Source of the DNA: an uncultured Lachnospiraceae bacterium
Lineage (GTDB): Bacteria; Bacillota; Clostridia; Lachnospirales; Lachnospiraceae
Assembly (NCBI GenBank): GCA_910577645.1
Contig: CAJTOL010000022.1
Coordinates: forward strand, 1-53,862
Length of the DNA: 53,862 bases
Direction: 5' to 3'
In this document: positions 8,511-17,134 of the stretch, piece after piece
Position numbering within the stretch: position 1 is the first letter of the stretch
Layout of the letters: every line of letters starts with the position of its first letter
Program-made: the position numbers and the translations under genes
The notes under the pieces: generated by a model
The model's database searches: none
Told to the model about the DNA's origin: nothing
What the model saw: the letters and a program-made list of their open reading frames with translations, nothing else

Positions 8511-9370
8511 TACTCTGTCAGCATGGCGTACAAATAAATCTCGCCGTCATATTCGTCAGGCTGGTTGGCGTCAGAAGCATCCACTTCTACGGGAAGAGCC
8601 TGGAGCTTCTTTACCATGTCTTTTGTCATAAAATGGTAATGCACATCCAGCTTTTCCAGGTTCGGGTATTGGGGAACCGTCTCCAAAATCAGCGCTCCGC
8701 CCTTGTCTGTCAGGGTTCCGCAGGACAGATCCAATGTGTGAAGCTGGCCCATAATTTTATTCTTCAAAACAACTTCCGCCACCTGATCCTGAATCTCGCT
8801 GTCTGCAATGCCCAGATATTCCAGATTTGGGAAATCCATATGATCCAACAAACTTTTTATGGTATCCTCGTTTCCGTCAAACCCATAATTATCACTGCCA
8901 ATGTAAAGCAGCAGCTTTTTTAAATTGGGGAGTTTGGCCTTTTCGATTTCTTTAATTACGCTTTCCGGAAGTCCGCCGCAGATAATGGTCAGGGATTCCA
9001 GATTGTCATGTCTGATATTCCCTAAAGTCAGGTCTGTGCTGCCTTTGATAGTCAGCTCTCTTAAGTAAGGCATGGCCTCCCACAACCGGCTGTAATTTCC
9101 CTGGATGATCCAGGATACCTCACACTCTTCAAAATCCATATCTCCCACAAACAGCTCTTCTATTCCGGAAAATTGTTCTCTATTCTCCACAATACCATCC
9201 AATATAGGCTGGCATCCGTCCTCAGCCGCCCACCCCCAGCATCCGATGATGATTTTTTTAAGCTCCGGAAAATCCGGATCCGACAGGATCTCCGTTACCA
9301 TAGTTTTGCCATCTTTTCCCTGCTCTTCGTAGTCCTCATAGGTGTAGGCATATTTTTTTTCTGTGATCAT
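8510..9370 (-). CDS. STM4015-family leucine-rich-repeat-like protein
   Basis: First gene of the operon. About 286 aa with irregular leucine-rich-repeat spacing from about residue 55 on (segments such as LRELTI, LESLTII, LKKLLLYI, LEYLGIADS, LHTLDLS, LEKLDVHY), acidic overall, no signal peptide. Start set at ATG 9370 (MITEKKYAY) because GGAGGAG lies just upstream; the open frame runs 16 codons further. Members of this family accompany STM4011-4014 homologues. Roles I can imagine are substrate carrier, recognition scaffold or the protein that is itself modified; the sequence does not decide. It starts 60 bp after the RpiR stop with no clear promoter between, so transcription from upstream is possible. 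Confidence 0.82.
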   Translation of the reverse strand: MITEKKYAYTYEDYEEQGKDGKTMVTEILSDPDFPELKKIIIGCWGWAAEDGCQPILDGIVENREQFSGIEELFVGDMDFEECEVSWIIQGNYSRLWEAMPYLRELTIKGSTDLTLGNIRHDNLESLTIICGGLPESVIKEIEKAKLPNLKKLLLYIGSDNYGFDGNEDTIKSLLDHMDFPNLEYLGIADSEIQDQVAEVVLKNKIMGQLHTLDLSCGTLTDKGGALILETVPQYPNLEKLDVHYHFMTKDMVKKLQALPVEVDASDANQPDEYDGEIYLYAMLTE

Positions 9371-9429
9371 AGCGAGACTCCTCCTTTTTGTTTTATACAT
9401 CAAAAAATATTTTCTCATCCTTCTTCCGT

Positions 9430-10302
9430 TTACAGAAGGCGGTTGGCCATGGCCTGACTGGTAAGGTCACGGTTAGTTTCACACATTTCCGGGGAAATTC
9501 TGATGTATTCCTGGTAAACCATATCAATCACAAACAATTGGGATATCTTGGCTACTATGGTTCCTGACTGCAGCGGGCTTTCGTTAGATCCGCAAAGCAG
9601 AACTACATCCGCATACTGTGTGGCCGGGGATTTTGCGTAGCGTGTAACCAGAACAACCTTTGCTTTGTGTTCCTTTGCCTGCCCTAATATATCCACCATA
9701 TCCTTGGTGGAACCTGAGTAAGAAAAAAACCACACCGCATCCTTATCTGTGCACATGGAAGCTGTCAGTACCTGCATATGCGTATCCTGAATCGTTTCAA
9801 AGTGTCTGGATACTGTAATAAAACGCGCCCATGCCTCCATTGCCGTAATCTGGCTGCCTCCCTGGCCAAAGCAGTAAACCCGCTCCGCCTGAGTAAAAAT
9901 CCTGGCTGCCTCTTCCACATTTCCGGTGATCAGTAATTCCTGCGTTTGTTCCAAGGCAGCTGTATATAGGACCATAAGCTTCTGCCCGGTAGTCTGCACA
10001 CTGTCCCTGCCGGTAACATTCATGCATGTATCAACCTCTTCTGTCGAAGCACTGTTCCCCAGAACACGTCCCTGCTCCTTGGCCAGGGCAATTTTAAAGT
10101 CATTATAACCGCCATATCCAAGTTTTTTGCAAAAACGGAATATTGTGCTGTCAGCTACGCTGCACTGCTCAGCCAAATCTGTAATTGACATTAATTCCAA
10201 ATCCCACTTTTTCTGCATCAGATAATCTGCAATTCTTTTCTCTGACTTTGTCATTTTACTATATTTCTCAGTTATTCGATTGGGAATTTCCATACGCGTC
10301 AT
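9430..10302 (-). CDS. MurR/RpiR-family transcriptional regulator
   Basis: Sugar-phosphate-responsive regulator. Residues 1-75 form the RpiR helix-turn-helix (TKSEKRIADYLM, then MSITDLAEQCSVADSTIFRFCKKLGYGGYNDFK). About 115-245 is a SIS sugar-isomerase domain that binds a phosphosugar (CFGQGGSQI and FSYSGSTKDMVDI). Start set at ATG 10302 after AGGAGAGGAG; the frame continues 38 codons upstream without support. 290 aa, standard length. It lies downstream of the solute-binding protein gene of the ABC transporter, separated by two strong hairpins, and probably controls that transporter and the divergent lyase genes. It also precedes the STM4015-like gene by 60 bp. Confidence 0.88.
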   Translation of the reverse strand: MTRMEIPNRITEKYSKMTKSEKRIADYLMQKKWDLELMSITDLAEQCSVADSTIFRFCKKLGYGGYNDFKIALAKEQGRVLGNSASTEEVDTCMNVTGRDSVQTTGQKLMVLYTAALEQTQELLITGNVEEAARIFTQAERVYCFGQGGSQITAMEAWARFITVSRHFETIQDTHMQVLTASMCTDKDAVWFFSYSGSTKDMVDILGQAKEHKAKVVLVTRYAKSPATQYADVVLLCGSNESPLQSGTIVAKISQLFVIDMVYQEYIRISPEMCETNRDLTSQAMANRLL

Positions 10303-10438
10303 CTGGTATCTCCTCTCCTTTTTTCCGCAATCCTCCTCTTTAGTAAAAGCGCAAGAACTCTTTTCAACCCCAATCGCCGGATTTTGACATCCAGAACTCC
10401 TTCGGACCTTGTCCACTGAGGGTATATAAAGATATAAT

Positions 10439-10472
10439 AAACGGCTACAGATTTAGTATAATCTGCAGCCGT
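10439..10472 (-). terminator. Hairpin, probable terminator of the ABC transporter operon
   Basis: 14-base arms (AACGGCTACAGATT / AATCTGCAGCCGTT, one wobble) around TAGTAT, located between the ABC solute-binding gene and the RpiR gene. On the minus strand it is followed by an AT-rich but not purely T tract, so termination may be partial. Confidence 0.5.
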
Positions 10473-10550
10473 TATTCATGCAAGCAAAATCCTCAAAATA
10501 TATCTATATTCCTGGCCTTGCGATTCAGAAAGTTGCCTTCTCGCCCTGTT

Positions 10551-10596
10551 ATGCCGGATTCTACATCGGATGGACATCCGATGTAGAATCCGGCAT
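10551..10596. repeat. 46-bp palindrome with perfect 22-bp arms
   Basis: Arms of 22 bases (beginning ATGCCGGATTC) are fully complementary with only GA between them, 12 bp after the stop of the solute-binding protein gene. No T-run follows on either strand, so it is not a standard terminator. It could protect the 3' end of the mRNA or be a mobile palindromic unit. Confidence 0.7.
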
Positions 10597-10608
10597 AAAT
10601 TTTATCAG

Positions 10609-12039
10609 CTAATTGTAAATTACAGAATTTTTACGTCCTTCATCAATAATCACATTTCCTTTTTCCACATAGCTGTCCAGCGCCTCCTGGGCCGTTTTCT
10701 GACCTGTAAAAGCAGCCTGAAGTTCAGGGAACAGAACGTTTCTCAGTTCATTGTAGCCGGGAATATTGTTGGAGAAATTGTAAATATATTTCGCATTCTC
10801 CGTATATGCCGGCAGGAATAACAGTTCGTCAGAAACGGCCTTCGTTACAGATTCACGTACCGGAAGGGTATTTTTGGAAGCCAGAACCAGTTCCGGATCA
10901 TGACACACGTAGTCAATGAAGTCTTTGGCCGCCGCAATCCGCTCTTCCTTCCCTGTATTCATTGCCATAAAGCCTGATACATAGGTAAAGGAGTTGGGAC
11001 TTGGTTCGCCGGGGATATTTGCCAGACGGGCATCAAAAGGTTCAATGGTTCCGTTGGTCATATCTGTCTGAAGGTTGGTAAATAATGTGCTGTTGGTAAA
11101 GCTCACTGCAATCTGCTTATTCTGGAACATTGCATTACAGTCATTGGAAGTAAGGGATTCTGCGCCGGGGACCGTCAGGCCATTGCTGTACAGATCCAGA
11201 AGATACTGCAAAGCCTTCACACCGGATTCCTCGTTTACTATAAGGTGTCCGTCATCTCCATAGAACTTATTTCCAAACATGCGAAGCCATGTTAAATTCC
11301 AGGTATCGCCCTGATTGTTCATGGCAAATAAAGACATAGGGTAAACATTGGGATTTTTCTCTTTCAGAGTCGTTAAAATCTCTTTCAGCTCGTCAGGAGT
11401 CCAGGTGGCAATCTCATATTGGCCGGCAATTTTGTCATCCAAACCGGCTTCTCTGAACATGTCGGCATTATATACCAGAGTTCCCGGCATATGGGCAAAG
11501 GGGAAAATGAAGGTACTGCCTTCTACCTGGCAGTTATCCCATATTCCCGCTGCGATATCTTTCCTGTCGTCTTCCGTAATAATATCATCAATCGTAACAA
11601 TAGAACCTTTATGGTAATAAGAAGAGAGAGTAAATGCGCCCTCATAGACAATATCCGGCAGCGTGTTGGTGGATTCTGCCACATTTAACTTTTCGTCACG
11701 GCTGTCTCCGGGTATTACTTCTACCTTAAATGTCACATTTGGATTTACATTTTCTGTGTACCGCTTTCCTGCCTCTACAAAGAAACTGTCATAGTCGGCT
11801 CCAGGCTCGTCTCCGCTGAAAACGCCTTTCCAGCTGGGAGTCAGCCATATGGTGATTTCCATTGGTTCTCCTTCAGGGGTGGCTTTTCCTTCTTCCGCCT
11901 TGCTTTCTCCCTGGCCGCTGTCTGCTGCAGGCTGGGCGGCCTCAGAGGCTGCAGTGGTAGAAACCGTATCTTTTCCGCCGCAGGCGGCAAGTGACAGCAT
12001 CATAGACGATGCCAGAAGAATAGATAATGCTTTTTTCAT
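10609..12039 (-). CDS. Sugar ABC transporter solute-binding lipoprotein
   Basis: Family 1 (MalE/UgpB-like) extracellular binding protein that captures a carbohydrate for the two permeases encoded just upstream. Seen: 20-residue signal with lipobox LAAC (Cys20), Ser/Ala/Glu-rich linker, then a two-lobed binding domain with the typical ITIWLTPSW start. Start set at ATG 12039 after AAGGAGGAATATC. 476 aa. Third gene of a permease-permease-binding protein operon, 88 bp after the MalG-type gene. No ATPase gene is next to it, so a shared MsmK/UgpC-type ATPase elsewhere probably powers it. Substrate unknown; the divergent NanA/DapA-type lyases suggest an acidic sugar or keto-sugar (inference). Confidence 0.9.
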   Translation of the reverse strand: MKKALSILLASSMMLSLAACGGKDTVSTTAASEAAQPAADSGQGESKAEEGKATPEGEPMEITIWLTPSWKGVFSGDEPGADYDSFFVEAGKRYTENVNPNVTFKVEVIPGDSRDEKLNVAESTNTLPDIVYEGAFTLSSYYHKGSIVTIDDIITEDDRKDIAAGIWDNCQVEGSTFIFPFAHMPGTLVYNADMFREAGLDDKIAGQYEIATWTPDELKEILTTLKEKNPNVYPMSLFAMNNQGDTWNLTWLRMFGNKFYGDDGHLIVNEESGVKALQYLLDLYSNGLTVPGAESLTSNDCNAMFQNKQIAVSFTNSTLFTNLQTDMTNGTIEPFDARLANIPGEPSPNSFTYVSGFMAMNTGKEERIAAAKDFIDYVCHDPELVLASKNTLPVRESVTKAVSDELLFLPAYTENAKYIYNFSNNIPGYNELRNVLFPELQAAFTGQKTAQEALDSYVEKGNVIIDEGRKNSVIYN

Positions 12040-12127
12040 AATGATATTCCTCCTTCTTTTCATTGTTATAAGTAAAACATATATATATCCCAGTCCCAAT
12101 ATTGGTCCCTGAATATTCCGCCCTTGG

Positions 12128-12964
12128 CTATTCTTTAACTGCTCCCATGGTAATCCCTTTTGTAAAATAACGTTGGAAGAAAATAAAGATTAACAGCATC
12201 GGCAAACTGGCAACCGTAGCTCCGGCCATTTTATATGCATAATTAGGACTGATCTCCTGCATGATGCTGGCAGTTCCCACCATCAGCGTCATCATATCTT
12301 TACTGCGGGCAATAAGCATCTGCCACAGGTAATCATTCCATACGTTTACAAAATTCAAAATGAACAACGCCCCAATTCCCGGTTTTACAATAGGCATAAT
12401 CAATTTGATAAAAATAGTCATCTCTTTTGCTCCATCCAGTCTTCCTGACTCTCTGATGGAATCCGGCACACTGTCAAAAAAGCCCTTCAAAAGAAATACT
12501 CCAAAGGTGGTTGCCACATTAGGCAAAATCATTCCCATGTAGCTGTCGCTTAAATTAAACTTAAGAATAATCTGGAAAAGAGGGACGATGAATATTTCCT
12601 TAGGTATCATAAGAGCCCCGATAAAAAGGGCGAACAGGATATTTTTTCCTTTAAATTCAAGTTTTGAAAAAGCATATGCCGCAAGGGATGAACATGTCAC
12701 CACCAGCAGTGTGGTAACCACAGATACCCATATACTGTTAAAAGCCCAGCGGAATGCAGGCTGCCCCACAAAGAGGTCAATATAGTTTTTATAGTGAAAT
12801 GTTGACGGGAACCATTCCGGCGGCATTTTAAAGATTCCCGCAGATGTTTTAAAGGAGCTGGTAATCAGCCAGTAAAACGGGAACAAATTTAGTACGGCGC
12901 CCAGGCAGACCAGAATGTTCAGGATTAAATCAAAGGGTTCCATATGTTTCAGCTTTTTTTTCAT
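12128..12964 (-). CDS. Carbohydrate ABC permease, MalG type
   Basis: Inner permease subunit of a CUT1-type importer. Seen: about six hydrophobic segments and the EAA loop ESGRLDGAKEMTIFIKLIMP, which contacts the ATPase, about 80 residues from the C-terminus. 278 aa, usual length. The start overlaps the end of the MalF-type gene by 4 bp, so translation is coupled. Works with the MalF-type permease and the solute-binding protein encoded on either side. Confidence 0.92.
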   Translation of the reverse strand: MKKKLKHMEPFDLILNILVCLGAVLNLFPFYWLITSSFKTSAGIFKMPPEWFPSTFHYKNYIDLFVGQPAFRWAFNSIWVSVVTTLLVVTCSSLAAYAFSKLEFKGKNILFALFIGALMIPKEIFIVPLFQIILKFNLSDSYMGMILPNVATTFGVFLLKGFFDSVPDSIRESGRLDGAKEMTIFIKLIMPIVKPGIGALFILNFVNVWNDYLWQMLIARSKDMMTLMVGTASIMQEISPNYAYKMAGATVASLPMLLIFIFFQRYFTKGITMGAVKE

Positions 12965-13848
12965 TTCTTTTTCCCTCCGTTTCCACTCATAGACCGAAAC
13001 TGCGGAATCGCCATGATTACGGCCAGAATAAACATCATAACGCCTACAGCCGCTGCAATATTCTTTTTATCGTAGGAGAATGCATTTCGATAGAGATAAT
13101 ACATCATGGTCATGGAAGAATTATTAGGACCTCCATCGGTCAATAGCTGGATAATAACAAACAGCTTCAGCATGGAAATAACACTTGTAACGGAAAGGTA
13201 TAAGGTAGTGGGTTTGGTCAATGGCATAATAATGTGGAAAGTTCTCTGAAACTTACTGGCTCCGTCAACCTTTGCCGCTTCCAGAATATCTCCGGAAATT
13301 CCTCCCATACTGGCCACATACATAATAATTGCCTGGCCAACACTGGCCACAACGGTAACAAAGGCAATGACCCACAATACCGTGTCCGGATTTCCCAGAA
13401 GATTGCCGCCGCCCACTCCCGCTTTCTTCAGCAAGTAGTTCACCAGGCCATTAGCCGGATTCAGCAAAAATTTCCAGACCATACTCATAACCACCGTAGA
13501 TACGATAACCGGCAGATAGTAGCAGCCGCGAATGAGTGAAATATATCCTGAGTTCTTATCAAAAACCGCCACCGAAATCAACATTCCAAAAAATAGCATA
13601 CAGACTGTCACAACAACAACAAGAAACAAGGTATTGAAAACACTTCTTAAAAATACAGGGTCTGTAAACAGCGTTCTGTAATTTTCAAGCCCTACGAAAG
13701 TATTCTGTACTGCTGTCGTCTTATAAAGACTGATTCGGAATCCCTCAAATACCGGATAAATCGTAAATACCGCAAAAAACAAAAACTGCGGAAGGATGAA
13801 AAAGTATCCGGTATAAGGATTGTTGAGGTATGTGCTTTTCTTTTTCAC
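12961..13848 (-). CDS. Carbohydrate ABC permease, MalF type
   Basis: Second permease subunit and first gene of the transporter operon. Seen: six hydrophobic segments and the EAA loop EAAKVDGASKFQRTFHIIMP. I set the start at the GTG at 13848 because AGGAGG sits 7 bases upstream (reads VKKKSTYLNN); the open frame has ATGs 16-22 codons upstream (e.g. 13914) but no ribosome site near them. 295 aa. A good promoter (-35 TTGACA, -10 TAGAAT, 17 bp) lies at 13921-13949 on this strand. Confidence 0.9.
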   Translation of the reverse strand: MKKKSTYLNNPYTGYFFILPQFLFFAVFTIYPVFEGFRISLYKTTAVQNTFVGLENYRTLFTDPVFLRSVFNTLFLVVVVTVCMLFFGMLISVAVFDKNSGYISLIRGCYYLPVIVSTVVMSMVWKFLLNPANGLVNYLLKKAGVGGGNLLGNPDTVLWVIAFVTVVASVGQAIIMYVASMGGISGDILEAAKVDGASKFQRTFHIIMPLTKPTTLYLSVTSVISMLKLFVIIQLLTDGGPNNSSMTMMYYLYRNAFSYDKKNIAAAVGVMMFILAVIMAIPQFRSMSGNGGKKK

Positions 13849-13920
13849 TAAATAGCCTCCTGTCATTTTCAAAATAGAATTCATCACTTTTTGTTCATAA
13901 AAGGCAAAAATCATATGCTT

Positions 13921-13949
13921 ATTCTATACTAGTTAGTGCAATATGTCAA
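13921..13949 (-). promoter_or_regulatory. SigA-type promoter of the sugar ABC operon
   Basis: Minus-strand -35 TTGACA (13944-13949), 17-bp spacer, -10 TAGAAT (13921-13926), about 72 bases upstream of the GTG start. It is divergent from the aminotransferase promoter 47 bp away, so one regulator could control both. Confidence 0.7.
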
Positions 13950-13995
13950 TATAATTAAAAAATTTTTTATTTATTTTACTTTATGAAAAAAATTA

Positions 13996-14024
13996 TTGAC
14001 ATATCCGTCATTTATGTTATTCTA
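13996..14024 (+). promoter_or_regulatory. SigA-type promoter of the aminotransferase/lyase operon
   Basis: -35 TTGACA at 13996-14001 and -10 TATTCT at 14018-14023 (16 bp) or ATTCTA one base later. It sits about 46 bases upstream of ATG 14070. Confidence 0.65.
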
Positions 14025-14069
14025 AAAAAAAGATGCAGGCAAACATTTTATCAGACTGGAGGCGGTAAC

Positions 14070-15248
14070 ATGAACATGATCCCTATTTCATTTGATACCA
14101 AGCTCAACCGTTTAGGAAGCAATTGCAGTAAATGGGATGCCATTCCTTATGACATTCAGGCAGACGATATAATCCCCATGTGGGTGGCTGATATGGATTT
14201 TGCATGCCCTCCGGCAGTTATAGACGCTATCAATGAAAGAATGGAACACCCTGTTTTCGGCTATATGCAGTTTCCTGCGAATTATTGGAGCAGCATCATC
14301 AACTGGCACAAAAACAGATATGGCGCAGATATTGAACAGGACCATATTGTCCCTGTTTCCAGTGTGCTCACCGGAGTAGCTATGGCGGTTCAGGGGCTGA
14401 CGGAAAAAGGAGATTCCATTCTGGTTCCCACTCCGGGCTATCACGCTTTCTATAATGCGGTTATCAACAACGAAAGAAAGCTGGTCTCCTGTCCCATGGA
14501 CAAGAGGCAGGATCGGTATGAGCTAAACTTTGATCTCCTTGAACAGCAGCTTATATCTGAGGATGTGAAGATGGTCCTGTTCTGCTCTCCTCATAATCCC
14601 ACCGGGCGAATCTGGGCCAGGGATGAGCTGGCAAAGCTGGTAAACTTATGTTACCGCCATCATGTCTATCTTGTTTCCGATGAAATTCACTCCGATATGA
14701 CCCTGACCCACCCATTTACTGCCATCTTCTCTGCCAACAGTCAGGCAGAAGAAATTGCAATCGCTCTGTATGCGCCTACAAAAACCTTTAATATTGCCGG
14801 ACTGTGCACTGCTTATGCAATAATAAAGAACGAGGGAATTTTAAACCGTTTTAACCGGGCGGTTCTGGCCTCCGGCCTGAAGGTAAAAAATACCCTGGGA
14901 GTTTGCGCGTTGATCGGGGCTTATGAAAAAGGAGGGGAGTAGGCGGATGCTTTGCAGAACTATTTACTGGAAAATGCCCGGTTGGCAGTTTCCTATATAG
15001 AGAAACATATTCCGGGTATTCGCGCCTATCTTCCGGAAGCCACCTATTTTTTGTGGATTGACTTTTCACCTTCTGGCCTGAGTCCGGAGCAGATTATTGA
15101 GAAATGCGTTTACCAGGCTCATGTAGCCGTCACCCGTGGAACAGAATTTATTGAGGGAGGGGAGTCTTTTGTCCGCTTAAACTATGCCTGCCCGCGCAGC
15201 CTGTTAATGGAAGCCCTTCAGAGGCTTGAGAAGGTTTTAAACCAGTAA
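14070..15248 (+). pseudogene. MalY/PatB-type aminotransferase interrupted by an in-frame amber codon
   Basis: PLP-dependent class II aminotransferase/C-S lyase of the MalY/PatB type. Start ATG 14070 after CTGGAGGCGG. PLP lysine is K238 in APTKTFNIAGL. Codon 291 (14940-14942) is TAG; the frame then continues without a shift through 101 more sense codons that read as the normal C-terminal domain (YFLWIDFS, then VAVTRGTEF and FVRLNYACP) to TAA at 15248. With Trp (TGG) at codon 291, which fits the family at that place, the gene would be a full-length 392-aa enzyme. So one G-to-A change explains the break. The truncated 290-aa product lacks the C-terminal domain and is unlikely to work. A sequencing error or a suppressor tRNA remain possible. 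Confidence 0.85.
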
Positions 15249-15275
15249 TAAAAATATCAAAGAAAGGAAGAAAAA

Positions 15276-16190
15276 ATGAGAAATTTAGAAAAGTATTATG
15301 GTGTCATCCCTGCATTTTATGCATGTTACGACGAGGAAGGAAATGTAAGCCCCAATCGTGTCCGCCAACTGACCCGCTATTTTATTAATGCCGGAGTGAA
15401 AGGAACCTATGTATGCGGTTCCTCCGGCGAATGTATCTACCAAAGCAAAGAGGAGCGGAAACTGGTTCTGGAAAATGTAATGGACGAGGCCAAAGGCCGG
15501 TTAACCGTTATTGCCCATGTAGCATGCAACAATACGGCGGACAGTATGGAGCTGGCAGCCCACGCGGAAAAATTGGGGGTTGACGCCATTGCTTCTATTC
15601 CCCCTATCTACTTCCGTCTTCCGGAGTATGGAATTGCCAAATATTGGAATGATATTTCAAGCGCCGCCCCCAACACCGATTTTATTATTTATAATATCCC
15701 TCAGCTGGCCGGTGTGGCTTTAACCCCTTCTTTGTTTAGGGAAATGCGGAAGAATCCCCGGGTCATCGGTGTTAAAAATTCCTCCATGCCGGTACAGGAC
15801 ATTCAGCTTTTTAAATCAGAAGGCGGGGACGATTGTGTCATCTTTAACGGGCCGGACGAACAGTTTATCAGCGGCCGCCTTATGGGAGCGCAAGGAGCCA
15901 TTGGCGGCACTTACGGGGTTATGCCTCAATTATTCTTAAAAGCTGACGCCTGCTTAGAAGCCGGAGACTGGGAAACAGCTCGCAATATCCAGTACGACAT
16001 CGATCAGATCATCTACTCCATGTGCGCCTGCAAAGGCAACATGTATGCAGTAATCAAGGAACTTCTGAGAAGAAAAGGACTTGATATCGGATCTGTCCGC
16101 CTTCCCCTCACCCCTCTGATGCCGGAAGATATGCCTCAAGTTGATACATGTGAACGATTAATCAAAGAAGCCGCCAATAAATACTGTTAA
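15276..16190 (+). CDS. DapA/NanA-family aldolase, N-acetylneuraminate-lyase-like
   Basis: Schiff-base class I aldolase cleaving or forming a 2-keto acid. Seen: TIM-barrel family signature CGSSGE near residue 50 (pyruvate carboxylate binding), Tyr in IIYNIPQLAGV, and the catalytic Lys in VIGVKNSS. The YNIP segment and overall pattern are closer to N-acetylneuraminate lyase than to dihydrodipicolinate synthase. 304 aa, usual length, good ribosome site (AAAGGAAG). Second gene after the broken aminotransferase; a second DapA-family gene follows after 26 bp. Together with the RpiR regulator and sugar importer this suggests catabolism of an acidic or keto-sugar. Exact substrate not shown. Confidence 0.85.
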   Translation: MRNLEKYYGVIPAFYACYDEEGNVSPNRVRQLTRYFINAGVKGTYVCGSSGECIYQSKEERKLVLENVMDEAKGRLTVIAHVACNNTADSMELAAHAEKLGVDAIASIPPIYFRLPEYGIAKYWNDISSAAPNTDFIIYNIPQLAGVALTPSLFREMRKNPRVIGVKNSSMPVQDIQLFKSEGGDDCVIFNGPDEQFISGRLMGAQGAIGGTYGVMPQLFLKADACLEAGDWETARNIQYDIDQIIYSMCACKGNMYAVIKELLRRKGLDIGSVRLPLTPLMPEDMPQVDTCERLIKEAANKYC

Positions 16191-16216
16191 ATATTTACAT
16201 AATACAGGAGGAAGTC

Positions 16217-17134
16217 ATGGAAAAACGTTACCCAAGAATGGCGCTGGGCGCTGCCCTGTTACCCTGGCATGAAGATTTTACACTGGATGAGCCGCTTTTT
16301 CGAAAAGGCATAAAGACACTTGTCACCAATGGCCTGAAGTACATCTATACCTTCGGTACAGCCGGAGAAGGCTATGGAATTGATGAAAAAATATTCACTA
16401 AAGTCACAGCTGCTTTTGCAGATGAATTGAAAGGAACAGATGTAGTCCCCATTACAGGTGTTATAAGCCTGTCTATGTCGGAAATGATTCACCGGCTGGA
16501 GATTGCTTATAATTTGGGTATCCGCGATTTTCAGATTTCCTTCCCTTCCTGGGGGCCTTTGACTGATGAAGAAGTACGGATCTTCTTCCACGACGTATGC
16601 GACCGTTTTCCAGACTGCCGTTTCATGCATTATAACAATGGAGGCCGCTCTAAGAAGCTGTTGAAAGCAAAAGACTATATCCGGCTTGCCGGTGAGATTC
16701 CCAATCTGGCTGCTGTCAAGTTTATGAATGATTCTCTGGAGGATGTTATCAACGTAGTCCGGGCGGAAACTCCCATTCAGTTTGTATTAAGTGAATATGG
16801 GTATGGTCTTGGCTGTTTCTATGGAGAGTGCAGCATGCTTTTCTCCAGTATTGTCACCCATTTTCCAACTGCCTGGAAATTATATGAAGCAGGTATCAGG
16901 CAGGATATCCCCACCATAGTAAAGTTGGAGCAGGAAGTAGCCCTCTCCCAGGAAATCCTGTTTGATACCTGTAAAACCCCGGTCATTAACGCTGCCTATG
17001 ACAAATTGTATGTAAAGTCTTTTATACCGGAGTTTCCCATGCGGCTGTATCCGCCGTACCAAACTTTTAGTGAGGAGCAGGTTTCGGATTATATGAGGGA
17101 GATGAGGCGGCGCCTGCCTCAGTGGTTTGAATAA
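16217..17134 (+). CDS. DapA-family aldolase, divergent paralogue
   Basis: Second dihydrodipicolinate synthase/N-acetylneuraminate lyase-family protein. Seen: FGTAGEGYG in place of the GGSTGE-type loop, a Tyr in FMHYNNGGRS and the putative Schiff-base Lys in AAVKFMND. It differs widely from the preceding paralogue, so it probably uses another substrate. 305 aa; ribosome site AGGAGG. Its end (TAA 17132-17134) runs directly into the degraded Uma2 gene, with a few bases of overlap. Function inferred from family only. Confidence 0.8.
   Translation: MEKRYPRMALGAALLPWHEDFTLDEPLFRKGIKTLVTNGLKYIYTFGTAGEGYGIDEKIFTKVTAAFADELKGTDVVPITGVISLSMSEMIHRLEIAYNLGIRDFQISFPSWGPLTDEEVRIFFHDVCDRFPDCRFMHYNNGGRSKKLLKAKDYIRLAGEIPNLAAVKFMNDSLEDVINVVRAETPIQFVLSEYGYGLGCFYGECSMLFSSIVTHFPTAWKLYEAGIRQDIPTIVKLEQEVALSQEILFDTCKTPVINAAYDKLYVKSFIPEFPMRLYPPYQTFSEEQVSDYMREMRRRLPQWFE

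Noticed and set aside
14940..14942. Pyrrolysine at the TAG codon
   Set aside because: No PYLIS-like structure seen and the family has Trp there; a simple mutation is more likely.
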